From contig DATKSG010000053.1 in the NCBI GenBank assembly GCA_035531775.1, positions 1 through 44,146 on the forward strand: a stretch of DNA of 44,146 bases. Reading direction: 5' to 3'. Position 1 is the first letter of the stretch, and the number at the start of each line of letters is the position of its first letter. The notes below the pieces were generated by a model. That model saw only the letters and a list, made by a program, of their open reading frames with translations. It searched no databases and was not told the DNA's origin. Position numbers and translations under genes: made by a program. This DNA comes from DATKSG01 sp035531775. GTDB lineage: Bacteria; Actinomycetota; Acidimicrobiia; Acidimicrobiales; UBA8190. Below, piece by piece: positions 8,116 to 15,940 of the stretch.

Positions 8116-9444
8116 GTGCTGCGCATATGGAAGGTCCGTGGAGGTGGGCACGCCTACTACCTCGAGGTAGCCGGTAGCCCTGAGCGCCCGGGACCGGAGC
8201 CAGACGCTCGCTGGATCGGCCGGGGGTCGGAGTCCTGGGGCCTTTCTGGCCCCGTGGGCGGCGATCAGCTCGGCCGGGCCCTGGCCGGCACCGACCCCCG
8301 GACCGGCGCCGAGCTCAGCGCCAGCCGGTCCCGGGTGACCGTGGCCGGCTTCGACCTCACCTTCTGCGCCCCGAAATCGGTGAGCCTGTTGCACGCCCTG
8401 GGCGAGCCCGACGTGTCAGACGCCGTCGGCACCGGCCACCGGCGGGCAGTCGAAGCGGCAGTGGAGTATCTCGACCAGCGTGCCGTGGCCGTGCGCCGCC
8501 GGACCGAGGGGGTCGGTCGCCTCCCGGTGCCCGGGCTAGGGGCCCCGGCGGCCGCCTTTGTGCACCGCACGAGCCGAGGGCTCGACCCCCATCTCCACAC
8601 CCACGTGGTGCTGGCCAACGTGGCCCGGGACCGGGCGGGGGACTGGTCGGCCCTCGATGGCCGGGGCATCTACGCCCATGCATCGGCCGCCGGGGCGCTG
8701 TACCAGGCACAGCTGCGCCACGAGCTAACGACCAACCTCGGCGTGCAGTGGTCGGGGCTCCGAGGGGGTCGGGCCGACATCGAGGGGATCGGGCCCGAGG
8801 CGCGAGCCGAGTTCTCCCGACGCTCCCAGGCAATCAGGGCCCACCTGGTCGAGCGGGGGCTCGTGGACGAGGCGGCCGGGACCCCCGAGGCCGCCGCCGC
8901 CGGGGCGGGATCGGGAAGGGCCCGGGCCATCGCCGCCGCCGTCACCCGCCCGGCCCGGGTCGCGGACCTCGACCCCGAATCGTTGCGCCCGTGGTGGCAA
9001 GGACGGGCACGTGCCGTCGGCCTGGGGCCTCGGCGGCTCGAGACCGTGCTCGACCGCGTGCCGCAGCGTGGACGACACGGCGCCGGTTCCCAGGTGGCCT
9101 CCGTCGAGGACGTGGCTGCTGCCGTGTGTTCAGCCCGGGGCTCGGACTCCCCCTTCTCCAGGCGTCACGCCGTGCGAGCCTGGGCATCGGTGCAGCCGGC
9201 GGGGGCGCCGGCTGCCGTCATCGGCCGGGACGTGGAGCGCCTAATGGCAGTGAGCGAGCCGTGCGATTCGATCCGAGCCTCGCACGACGGCCCCGGTGTG
9301 GCCGAGGTGCGCCGGGCCCTCCCCGAGCGGTTGAGGCGACAGGAGATCGACCTGCTGCTGGCCAAGCGGGGGATGCAGCGGACAGGGGCCCTCGAACTGG
9401 GCCATGCCCGTGAGCCGATGGACCGGGGCATGGGCCTCGGCTGA
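8116..9444 (+). CDS. Orphan MobF/TrwC-type relaxase domain protein
   Basis: 442 residues, starting at GTG 8116 with ggagag 12 bases upstream. The MobF relaxase core is clear: a tyrosine pair in GGHAYYLEV (about 14-15), the segment IGRGSESWGLSG, FDLTFCAPKSVSLLHALG (about 79-96), and the metal-binding DPHLHTHVVLANVARD (about 157-172). This domain nicks one strand at oriT and forms a phosphotyrosine link. The C-terminal part (about 260-380) resembles the linker seen after actinobacterial relaxase domains, including SPFSRRHAVRAWA. The protein then ends, so the usual helicase half is absent. No coupling protein, type IV secretion gene or oriT was seen. It could be a mobilisation remnant or a domesticated nuclease. 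Confidence 0.8.
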   Translation: MLRIWKVRGGGHAYYLEVAGSPERPGPEPDARWIGRGSESWGLSGPVGGDQLGRALAGTDPRTGAELSASRSRVTVAGFDLTFCAPKSVSLLHALGEPDVSDAVGTGHRRAVEAAVEYLDQRAVAVRRRTEGVGRLPVPGLGAPAAAFVHRTSRGLDPHLHTHVVLANVARDRAGDWSALDGRGIYAHASAAGALYQAQLRHELTTNLGVQWSGLRGGRADIEGIGPEARAEFSRRSQAIRAHLVERGLVDEAAGTPEAAAAGAGSGRARAIAAAVTRPARVADLDPESLRPWWQGRARAVGLGPRRLETVLDRVPQRGRHGAGSQVASVEDVAAAVCSARGSDSPFSRRHAVRAWASVQPAGAPAAVIGRDVERLMAVSEPCDSIRASHDGPGVAEVRRALPERLRRQEIDLLLAKRGMQRTGALELGHAREPMDRGMGLG

Positions 9445-9936
9445 TCAGTTGGGGAGTAGAGGACCAGCGTCGCCGTAGCCCTGGCGGACGCCGCGGCCGG
9501 CGCGGCGCACCAGCTGCTCGGGCTCGTACAGCATCCAGTAGGCGTTGCGGGCGTGCTTGCGGGCCCGGTCGATGCACACGGCGGCCAGGTGTCCGGGGTC
9601 CTCTTCCTCGTTCTCGTGGACGAAGACCTCGAGCACGTGGCGGTTCGTGAGGAGCTGGGCCAGCATGATGCCCTGGGAGGCTTCATGGGCGCACACCTGG
9701 TCGATGGCCGCCTTGCCCGGCATGCCCAGCGCCACCACGATGGCGCAGCCGTCCTCCTCGATGAGCCGTTTGCACTCCACCCCGAGGTCCTTGAACCCCG
9801 GCACCGTCCGACGCAGCACCTCGAAGCGCTCGCCGTGGCCTGGGCATTGGGCCAGCTCCTCCACGGCTTCGGTGCCCATGTCGTAACGGGCGAACATGGT
9901 GTCGACCACGCCGATGCGGTCGAGAGGTTGATCCAT
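9445..9936 (-). CDS. ribC: Riboflavin synthase, archaeal type
   Basis: A 163-residue protein matching archaeal riboflavin synthase (EC 2.5.1.9) through its whole length. Visible blocks are IGVVDTMFARYDMG, RTVPGFKDLGVECKRLIEED, VALGMPGKAAIDQVCAHEAS, LLTNRHVLEVFVHENE and GVRQGYGDAGP. The enzyme dismutates two 6,7-dimethyl-8-ribityllumazine molecules to riboflavin. It is evolutionarily related to lumazine synthase and not to the usual bacterial RibE trimer of duplicated barrels. The length is close to archaeal homologues. No other riboflavin gene is in the window. Its stop abuts that of the relaxase (9444/9445). The start ATG 9936 has GAGAAT six bases upstream, so it may be leaderless. Confidence 0.85.
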   Translation of the reverse strand: MDQPLDRIGVVDTMFARYDMGTEAVEELAQCPGHGERFEVLRRTVPGFKDLGVECKRLIEEDGCAIVVALGMPGKAAIDQVCAHEASQGIMLAQLLTNRHVLEVFVHENEEEDPGHLAAVCIDRARKHARNAYWMLYEPEQLVRRAGRGVRQGYGDAGPLLPN

Positions 9937-9966
9937 GACCTGATTCTCGCACGCCCGTACTCGAAC

Positions 9967-10579
9967 TCAGGCGGGTGGGCTGCGATCTTCGATCTCCCAA
10001 GCGTGATCCATGACGTGCCAGGCGATCCTGCGGGCGGCGTAGACCGAGCTTACGGGCGTAAGCCGTCTCGGCGTCATGGACGTGGGCGGCCATCGCATCG
10101 CGGTCGCGCCCGCCACCGCGGGGCCCCTTGCGCAACACGGCCGGCGCCCGGCCCACCACGTCGTCGAGATAGGCCCAAGCCGCTTCCACCAAGGCGGCGC
10201 GCCGGCGGGCCTCGGTCGCTGTGACCGGCGTGAGGTCAACGGTCGGCACCGTCCCCGGTGCTCCGAAGTCGGTGGTGGTCGAGCCGGCCACCCGCTCCAC
10301 CACGTCGAAATCCTCCACCCGCCCGGCCGGGAGGGCGAGGCCGGCCCTGTCGGCCACCGCCAGGTACCGCGACCGGTAGGCCGCCAGAGTTTCGAGAGCG
10401 GACTCCTCGTCGGGCCCGCTGCGACACCAGCCGGGCCAGGCCACCGAGGCGGCGAAGACGCGCCGTCGCCCGGCTTCCACGTACACCGCCACGCGGTGCC
10501 GCGACGCCGGCGACGTCAAGCCGGCCGAAGAGCGCTCACGTGGCGCCCTGCTCACCTTGGCCGGCGTCGCCGTGGACAC
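9967..10579 (-). pseudogene. DinB-like hypothetical protein gene with frameshift or internal deletion
   Basis: The first frame runs from GTG 10579 (HRVAVYVEAGRRRVFAAS, then LRKGPRGGGRDRDAMAAHV and ETAYARKLG). At about 10046 the recognisable sequence moves to another frame, YAARRIAWHVMDHAWEIEDR, which stops at 9967-9969. If the first frame were followed it would run into ribC antisense to nothing sensible, overlapping that gene by more than 200 bases. Homologues as I recall them carry roughly 50-60 residues between these two blocks, so a small deletion that also broke the frame is likely. The two blocks are DinB-like helix segments with a conserved HxxDHAWE. A sequencing indel alone would not restore the missing spacer. 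Confidence 0.6.
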
Positions 10580-10730
10580 GGCAGCGCGCCAGGTAGCCCG
10601 TCGGCGTCACGCGTACCGCCATCCGGATCCCGCACAAAGCACAGTGTCGTGGCGGGTCGAGCCGGCGATCACACCCCGGGCACACCGAAGAGGGTTGACC
10701 GCAGCCGGTGCAGAAGGCGGTCACATCCAC
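10536..10730 (-). CDS. bsaP: Biotin synthase auxiliary protein BsaP
   Basis: A 64-residue cysteine-rich protein with CxxC pairs at residues 7/10, 17/20 and 30/33, and a further C50 near H53. The blocks FCTGCGQ, CPGCDRRLDPPRHC and RCRVHG match the small actinobacterial protein encoded beside bioB. In mycobacteria this family is reported to be needed for biotin synthase activity, through its iron-sulfur chemistry. Here it lies 10 bases downstream of bioB in the same direction, which strongly supports the assignment. Its 3' end overlaps the annotated start of the broken DinB-like gene by 44 bases. Confidence 0.85.
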   Translation of the reverse strand: MDVTAFCTGCGQPSSVCPGCDRRLDPPRHCALCGIRMAVRVTPTGYLARCRVHGDAGQGEQGAT

Positions 10731-10740
10731 ACCTCGTGGC

Positions 10741-11841
10741 TCACAAGGCGGCGGTGAGCGCTCCCACCGGCATGCGCAGGTCCTCGAGCATGCGGAGGTC
10801 CTCCTCGGCAGAGCGTCCCAGGGTGGTGAGGTAGTTGCCCACGATCAGGGCATTGATGCCCGAGGTCATGCCCATGGCCTGCAGGTCGCGCAAGGTGACC
10901 TCTCGTCCTCCGGCATAGCGGAGGATGACCCCGGGGAGCGCCAGGCGGAACAAGGCGATCCATCTGATGGCCTCCCAGGCGGCCACTGCCGGCCGGTCGC
11001 CCAGTGGGGTGCCCGGGCGCGGGTTGAGGAAGTTGACGGGCACCTCGGTGGGGTCGAGCTGGCGCAGCTGCAGGAGCAACTCGACGCGCTGGGCGTCGCT
11101 CTCGCCCATGCCCACCAGCGCTCCGCAACACAGCTCCATGCCGTGGCGGCGCACCAGCCGGCAGGTGTCAGCCCGCTCTTCCCAGCTGTGAGTGGTGACC
11201 ACGCTCGGGAAGTACGACCGTGCCGTCTCGAGGTTGTGGTTGTACCGGTGGACGCCCCCGGCCGCCAGGCGCCGCGCCTGCTCGTCGGTCAGGATGCCGG
11301 CCGACACGGCCACCTGGAGCCCGGTGCGCTCTCGCACCAGGGGCACGAGCTCGAGGATGCGGCCCATGGTGCGCTCATCGGGCCCTCGCACGGCGAGGAC
11401 GATGCAGAACTCCGAGGCACCCAACGCGGCCGTTTCTGCGGCAGCGGCCAGCACTTCGTCGGTGTCGAGGAAAGGGGTGGCCTTGACCGGCGTGTCGAAG
11501 CGCGACGACTGGGCGCAGAAGTGGCAATCCTCGGGGCATCCCCCCGTCTTGGCCGACAGGATCCCCTCCACCTCGACCAACGGGCCGCACCAGGCCAGGC
11601 GCACCTGGTGGGCCAGGGCGGCCAACTCCACCACGGACTCGTCGGGCACTACGGCCAACGAGGCCAATTCGGAGGCGGTGAGAAGGCGCCGCTCCTCGAG
11701 CAGGGCGGCCCCGGCGCCGGCGATGGTGGCCCGCGCCGTCGCCGGCGCAGGAGGGGACGGCAGGACCACGGGACACGGCGGGTTGGGCGGGCGCAGGGTG
11801 ACGGTGCTACGCGTGGAGGGGACGGAGGCGTGGCCGGGCAT
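10741..11841 (-). CDS. bioB: Biotin synthase BioB (radical SAM)
   Basis: 366 residues. The radical SAM motif CPEDCHFC gives C102, C106 and C109, the ligands of the [4Fe-4S] cluster. Downstream blocks HRYNHNLETARSYFPSVVTT, GMELCCGALVGMGES, PVNFLNPRPGTPLG and GMTSGINALIVGNYLTT are typical of BioB, including [2Fe-2S] ligand cysteines. It converts dethiobiotin to biotin by sulfur insertion. The N-terminal 45 residues are a low-complexity Pro/Ala extension, but the ATG 11841 is supported by TAGCGT six bases upstream, so the transcript is probably leaderless. It forms an operon with bsaP. No other biotin gene is nearby. Confidence 0.95.
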   Translation of the reverse strand: MPGHASVPSTRSTVTLRPPNPPCPVVLPSPPAPATARATIAGAGAALLEERRLLTASELASLAVVPDESVVELAALAHQVRLAWCGPLVEVEGILSAKTGGCPEDCHFCAQSSRFDTPVKATPFLDTDEVLAAAAETAALGASEFCIVLAVRGPDERTMGRILELVPLVRERTGLQVAVSAGILTDEQARRLAAGGVHRYNHNLETARSYFPSVVTTHSWEERADTCRLVRRHGMELCCGALVGMGESDAQRVELLLQLRQLDPTEVPVNFLNPRPGTPLGDRPAVAAWEAIRWIALFRLALPGVILRYAGGREVTLRDLQAMGMTSGINALIVGNYLTTLGRSAEEDLRMLEDLRMPVGALTAAL

Positions 11842-11847
11842 GCGGAC

Positions 11848-11853
11848 ACGCTA
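11848..11853 (-). promoter_or_regulatory. -10 hexamer of a leaderless promoter (bioB)
   Basis: On the minus strand TAGCGT ends six bases before ATG 11841. There is no Shine-Dalgarno, and only 41 bases separate bioB from the divergent acyl-CoA dehydrogenase gene. Confidence 0.5.
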
Positions 11854-11882
11854 GTGGCGCGCTGCGCCAAGGAGGCAATCAC

Positions 11883-13181
11883 ATGGCCTGGGATTTCGAG
11901 ACCGAGCCCGAGTACGAGGCCAAGCTGCAGTGGGCCCGGGCCTTCGTCGACGAGGAGATCCTGCCGCTCGAGACCCTGGATCTCGAGATCGACGCGCTGC
12001 GCCGTGCCGTGCGACCACTGCAGGAGGAAGTGAAGCGCCAGGGACTGTGGGCCGCCCACTTGCCGCCCGATCTCGGCGGCATGGGCTTCGGGCAGGTGCG
12101 GTTGGGCCTGTTGCACGAGGTCCTGGGGCGCTGCTTCCTGGCGCCCTTCGTATTCGGCAACAACGCTCCAGATTCAGGCAACGCCGAGCTCTTGGCCGTG
12201 GGCATCGAGGAGTCTGGGCGCGAGGCCCAGCGGGCTCAGTGGCTCGAGCCGCTGCTCGCCGGACGGCTACGTAGCGCCTTCTCCATGACCGAACCGGGAG
12301 CCGGGGCGGACCCCACCCTCATCACCACCTCGGCCGTCCGAGATGGCGAGGAATGGATCATCAACGGTCACAAGTGGTTCACGTCCAACGGGTCGGTGGC
12401 CGACTTCCTGGTGGTCATGTGCGTGACCAACGCCGACGTCCATCCCTACGCCGGTTCGTCGATGATCATCGTGCCGGCCGACGCGCCAGGTGTCGACATC
12501 GTGCGTGACGTGCCCACCATGGAGCACCCCTTTCCGCATTTCGGCAAGATCGGCGGCCATTCCGAGGTGATCTACCGCGATGTACGGGTGCCGGTGGAGA
12601 ACCTGGTGGGCAACGAAGGTGACGGCTTCCGCCTGGCCCAGATGCGCCTGGGCCCGGGCCGGATTCATCACTGCATGCGCTGGTTGGGCCAGTCGCAGCG
12701 GGCCTTCGACATGTTGTGCGAGCGAGCCGTGTCGCGCCACCTGCACGGCTCGGTGCTGGCCGACAAGCAGTTCGTCCAGGGATGGGTGGCCGACTCCATG
12801 GCCGAGATGGCTGCCGCCCGGCTCATGACCCTGCAGGCGGCTTGGAAGATGGACAAGCTCGGCGCGCCGGCAGCACGCGTCGAGATCGCCATGATCAAGT
12901 ACTACGGCGCAACCGTGCTCTACAACGTCATCGACCGGGCCATCCAGGCCCACGGGTCGCTCGGGTTCTCCACCGACATGCCGCTCGAGCACATGTATCG
13001 CGCGGCGCGGGCGGCGCGCATCTATGACGGGCCCGATGAGGTGCATAAGGTGACGGTGGCCCGCCAGGTGTTGAAGCGCTACGTGCCGGCCGACGTACCG
13101 TCCGAGCATGTGCCCACGCGGCGCCAGGCGGCGGCCAAGAAGTTCGCCGACCTCCTGGTCGAGGTGAGCGCCAACGACTGA
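11883..13181 (+). CDS. Acyl-CoA dehydrogenase, ACAD10/11-like
   Basis: 432 residues from ATG 11883 with a strong Shine-Dalgarno (aaggaggc). Flavin and substrate-binding blocks are visible: FSMTEPGAGADPT (about 136-148), WIINGHKWFTSNG (about 158-170) and AIQAHGSLGFS. The position that holds the catalytic glutamate (IYEGT) in short- and medium-chain enzymes reads IYDGPDEVHK, with D382. That D-G-P-D-E-V-H signature is shared with the ACAD10/11 branch. A separate APH-type kinase gene lies at 36479-37543, the counterpart of the kinase domain fused to mammalian ACAD10/11. Likely role: oxidation or elimination on unusual acyl-CoAs. It is divergent from bioB. Confidence 0.85.
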   Translation: MAWDFETEPEYEAKLQWARAFVDEEILPLETLDLEIDALRRAVRPLQEEVKRQGLWAAHLPPDLGGMGFGQVRLGLLHEVLGRCFLAPFVFGNNAPDSGNAELLAVGIEESGREAQRAQWLEPLLAGRLRSAFSMTEPGAGADPTLITTSAVRDGEEWIINGHKWFTSNGSVADFLVVMCVTNADVHPYAGSSMIIVPADAPGVDIVRDVPTMEHPFPHFGKIGGHSEVIYRDVRVPVENLVGNEGDGFRLAQMRLGPGRIHHCMRWLGQSQRAFDMLCERAVSRHLHGSVLADKQFVQGWVADSMAEMAAARLMTLQAAWKMDKLGAPAARVEIAMIKYYGATVLYNVIDRAIQAHGSLGFSTDMPLEHMYRAARAARIYDGPDEVHKVTVARQVLKRYVPADVPSEHVPTRRQAAAKKFADLLVEVSAND

Positions 13182-13213
13182 TCGGCGTCCATCCGGCCGG
13201 CCGGCTGCCAGGT

Positions 13214-14407
13214 TCAGACGCTGAAGAGCAACTCGGCTCGGCGCACGCCAGCCACCACCGACGACCCGGTGCGCTCCACGGCGCCCGCCGGCTCCAGGGA
13301 TCCGAAGCGGCTGAGCAGCTCCTCGAGCACCACTCTGCCCTCGAGGCGAGCCAGCGCCGCCCCCAGGCAGAAGTGGTTGCCGAACCCGAAGGCGATGTGC
13401 GGGTTCGGGTGGCGACCGACGTCGAAGCGCTGGGCCGTCGGGCCGAAGACGTCCTCGTCGCGGTTGGCCGAGGGGAACATCATGAGCACGGCCTCACCCT
13501 CGGCGATGGGTACTCCGCGCACCTCGGTGGGGCGGGCGGCGGTGCGCATGAACGAGATCACAGGCGAGGTCCAGCGCAGCATCTCCTCCACCGCCGTTGC
13601 CACCAAGGTTCGGTCGGCGCGCAGGCGATCCCATTGCCCCGGGTGCCCGGCCAGAGCCACGAGCCCCGAAGCGATCAGGTTGCGGGTGGTCTCGTTGCCG
13701 GCCACGAGCAGCTGGACGAGGAACATGGCCAGCTCGGCGTCGCTCAGCTGGTCACCGTCGATGCTGGCCTGGGCCAGCTCGGTGAGGACGTCGCGCCCGG
13801 GCTCGGCCCGCCGGGCCTTGGTCGATTCCACGAGGTACTCGATCATCTCGGCCAACAGCGCCTGGCGGCGCTCCTCGGGCCAGTCGGTGGCCCCCGGCAC
13901 CACCGCCTCGGACCACTCGTAACAACGCTCCCACTGGTCCTCGGGCAACCCGAGCATCTCGCCTATCACGAGCAGGGGGAGGGGCACGGCCAGCACTGCC
14001 ACGACATCGACGGCCCGGCCACCGTCGATTCGCTCCACTAGTGCCTTGGCCCGTGACCGCACCACCGGGTCGAGCGCCTTCACCACCGACGGCCTGAAGC
14101 CCGGTTGCACCAGGCGCCGGTAGCGGGTGTGCGCCGGAGGGTCGGTGTGCAAGATGGTCGGGGGGGCCTCGTAGGTGGTGCCGATCTCGTCGACCAGGAT
14201 GCCCCGTGCCGCGCAGAAGGTGGCGTGGTCGCTCTCGACCAGGCTCACGTCGGCGTGCTTGGTGACCGCCCAGAAGCCCCGTTCTTCATTCCAGGCCACC
14301 GGCGCCTCAGCCCGCAGGCGGGTGAAAAGCCCATGAGGGTCGCCCTCGTACAGGGCGGGGTCGAGGAGCCCGGCAGCCAGGGCGGTGCCGGGACGCCCCG
14401 CAGTCAT
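13214..14407 (-). CDS. Cytochrome P450
   Basis: 397 residues, a typical soluble bacterial P450 length. The I-helix reads LLVAGNETTRNL (about 231-242). The ExxR motif is EEMLRW (about 274-279). The heme loop is FGFGNHFCLGAALAR with the cysteine ligand at 347. The substrate access region IGEMLGLPEDQW is also characteristic. It monooxygenates an unknown substrate and needs a ferredoxin and reductase that are not in the window. It starts 13 bases after the cupin gene and ends an operon with the enoyl-CoA hydratase and cupin genes, so a catabolic route for an aromatic, terpenoid or steroid-like compound is plausible. Confidence 0.93.
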   Translation of the reverse strand: MTAGRPGTALAAGLLDPALYEGDPHGLFTRLRAEAPVAWNEERGFWAVTKHADVSLVESDHATFCAARGILVDEIGTTYEAPPTILHTDPPAHTRYRRLVQPGFRPSVVKALDPVVRSRAKALVERIDGGRAVDVVAVLAVPLPLLVIGEMLGLPEDQWERCYEWSEAVVPGATDWPEERRQALLAEMIEYLVESTKARRAEPGRDVLTELAQASIDGDQLSDAELAMFLVQLLVAGNETTRNLIASGLVALAGHPGQWDRLRADRTLVATAVEEMLRWTSPVISFMRTAARPTEVRGVPIAEGEAVLMMFPSANRDEDVFGPTAQRFDVGRHPNPHIAFGFGNHFCLGAALARLEGRVVLEELLSRFGSLEPAGAVERTGSSVVAGVRRAELLFSV

Positions 14408-14420
14408 GGCCGGACCGCGC

Positions 14421-14891
14421 TCAGCCGACGATGAGCCCGTGGGGACGGCCCATGCCGGCCGCCTCCAGCAGGGCGAAGTACGCCTCGAGCATGCTCTGGG
14501 CGTCGAACACGCTCTCCACCTGGTCGTCGTCGGTCAGGTTGAGCAGCGCCCCTTCGATGACGAAGAGCACGTCGGTGGGCTCGGTATTGGTTTCCGGGAC
14601 ATTCAGGGTGTGCACGGAGTTGGCCGGCTCGTGAATGTAGGAGCCGGCTGTGCTCACGAAGTCGTACTCGAGGTAGTGCCACTGGCCCGACAGCGTGTAG
14701 CCCTCTACCGGGCCGGTATGGCGGTGGCGCTGGAGCTGGACGCCGGGCCGGAAGCGGTTGCGGATCACCCACGTACCGCGGGTGAGGTCGACCCGCATCA
14801 CCTTGAGCTCGACGCCCATGCCGGTGTCGACCCAGGGAGCGCCGTCGTCCCCCACATGTCGGACCACCAGGTCCTGCTCGGTCACGGCCAT
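14421..14891 (-). CDS. Cupin-domain protein, 2,4'-dihydroxyacetophenone dioxygenase-like
   Basis: 156 residues from ATG 14891 with a strong Shine-Dalgarno (ggagggaggtg). A single cupin barrel is visible: the first motif is QLQRHRHTGPVEGYTLSGQW, which supplies His, His and Glu ligands; the second is EPANSVHTLNV, with a further His. The WHYLEYDFVSTAGSYIHEPA stretch resembles the DAD family, iron enzymes that cleave the side chain of dihydroxyacetophenone. The exact substrate is not certain. It is the middle gene of the operon with enoyl-CoA hydratase (57 bases upstream) and P450 (13 bases downstream). Confidence 0.75.
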   Translation of the reverse strand: MAVTEQDLVVRHVGDDGAPWVDTGMGVELKVMRVDLTRGTWVIRNRFRPGVQLQRHRHTGPVEGYTLSGQWHYLEYDFVSTAGSYIHEPANSVHTLNVPETNTEPTDVLFVIEGALLNLTDDDQVESVFDAQSMLEAYFALLEAAGMGRPHGLIVG

Positions 14892-14948
14892 GGCACACCT
14901 CCCTCCGACGCCGAAGCCGGCGCCGGCGTCGATCTCAGCATCGGCACA

Positions 14949-15782
14949 CTACGCCGGGTCGGCGAAGCGCGGCGGCCGGCGCTCGGTCAAGGCGGCCACC
15001 CCCTCGGCGAAGTCGGGGCTGGTCATCATGGCCTTCATGCGGGCCTCGGAGTTCTCCACCGCACTCGCCACGTCCCGGTGCAGGTCGGTGTACATCTGCA
15101 CTTTGGTGGCGGCCAGCGACGCCGGCGACACCTCGGTGGCCAGGCGCTGTGCGTAGGCCATGACACCGTCCATGAGCTGCTCGGGGGGGAACACCTCGTT
15201 CACGAGGCCCATGGCGGCCGCCTCTTCGGCCAGGACCACCCGGCTCGACATCAGCAGGTCGGCCGCCCGGGTGAGGCCTACCAGGCGGGGCAGCAGCCAC
15301 GAAAGGCCGAACTCGGCCGGCAGCCCGAGCCGCCCGTGCGACGTAGTGAGCTTGGCCCCGGCGGCGGCGAAGCGCAGGTCGCAGTAGCAGGCCAGGGCGA
15401 ACCCGACGCCGGCGGCCGGACCGTTCACCGCCGCCACGATGGGCTTGGGGATCCCGAAGTGATAGGCGAACTCGGCGTCGAACTCTCGGCGCACGCCGAA
15501 GCCCGGGTAGGCGAGGCCTGGCCCGGTGCCGGCGTCGTAGGCACCCCGGGCCACGTGGCCCTCGAGGGCACGGCTGTCGGCCCCGGCGCAGAAGCCCCGT
15601 CCGGCTCCGGTGACCACGATCACCCGGACGCCCGGGTCGGCCGCCGACCGGGCCAGCAGGGCCCGGTACTCGTTGTGCATCCGGCCCGTCCAGGTGTTGA
15701 GCCGCTCGGGGCGGTGGAGGGTGATGAGGGCCACGGCCCGGTCCACGCAGTAGCGGGTCACCTTCAGGTCGGCCAGGTCCAC
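14949..15782 (-). CDS. Enoyl-CoA hydratase/isomerase (crotonase family)
   Basis: 277 residues from GTG 15782. Crotonase features are ALITLHRPERLNTWTGRM, the oxyanion-hole block GRGFCAGADSRALEG (about 59-73) and VAAVNGPAAGVGFALACYCD (about 113-132). The usual second catalytic glutamate region reads LPAEFGLSWLLPRLVG with E about 156. It acts on 2-enoyl-CoA or a related thioester. It is the first gene of a three-gene minus-strand operon with the cupin and P450. No thiolase or CoA ligase is adjacent, so the pathway is only partly visible. Confidence 0.9.
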   Translation of the reverse strand: MDLADLKVTRYCVDRAVALITLHRPERLNTWTGRMHNEYRALLARSAADPGVRVIVVTGAGRGFCAGADSRALEGHVARGAYDAGTGPGLAYPGFGVRREFDAEFAYHFGIPKPIVAAVNGPAAGVGFALACYCDLRFAAAGAKLTTSHGRLGLPAEFGLSWLLPRLVGLTRAADLLMSSRVVLAEEAAAMGLVNEVFPPEQLMDGVMAYAQRLATEVSPASLAATKVQMYTDLHRDVASAVENSEARMKAMMTSPDFAEGVAALTERRPPRFADPA

Positions 15783-15843
15783 CCGCCCTTCCTACCTGGG
15801 TCGGGGCCCCAGGGGCCACTGGACCGAGATTTTCGGCAAATGG

Positions 15844-15870
15844 CTCAAGTCGCCGCCGGTCCCCGCCGAT
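15844..15870 (+). promoter_or_regulatory. Sigma28 (FliA/WhiG)-like promoter
   Basis: CTCAAGT (15844-15850) is followed after 14 bases by GCCGAT (15865-15870), identical in both words and spacing to the minus-strand site at 7988-8014. It reads toward the G1 peptidase, but a strong hairpin lies about 70 bases downstream. The product may therefore be a short RNA or an attenuated leader. Confidence 0.5.
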
Positions 15871-15940
15871 GTCTTGTACGGACCCGGATCAGGTCCACGT
15901 TCCATCCACACACAACATCCACACTTCATATCCCCATGTA

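Noticed and set aside
7910..8116. oriT upstream of the relaxase
   Set aside because: No inverted repeat next to a nick-like sequence was found, and the region is accounted for by the surface-gene promoter.
9683..10045. Continuation of the first frame of the DinB-like gene into ribC
   Set aside because: The translated stretch is Arg/Gly-rich shadow sequence overlapping a well-supported riboflavin synthase; the conserved block is in the other frame.
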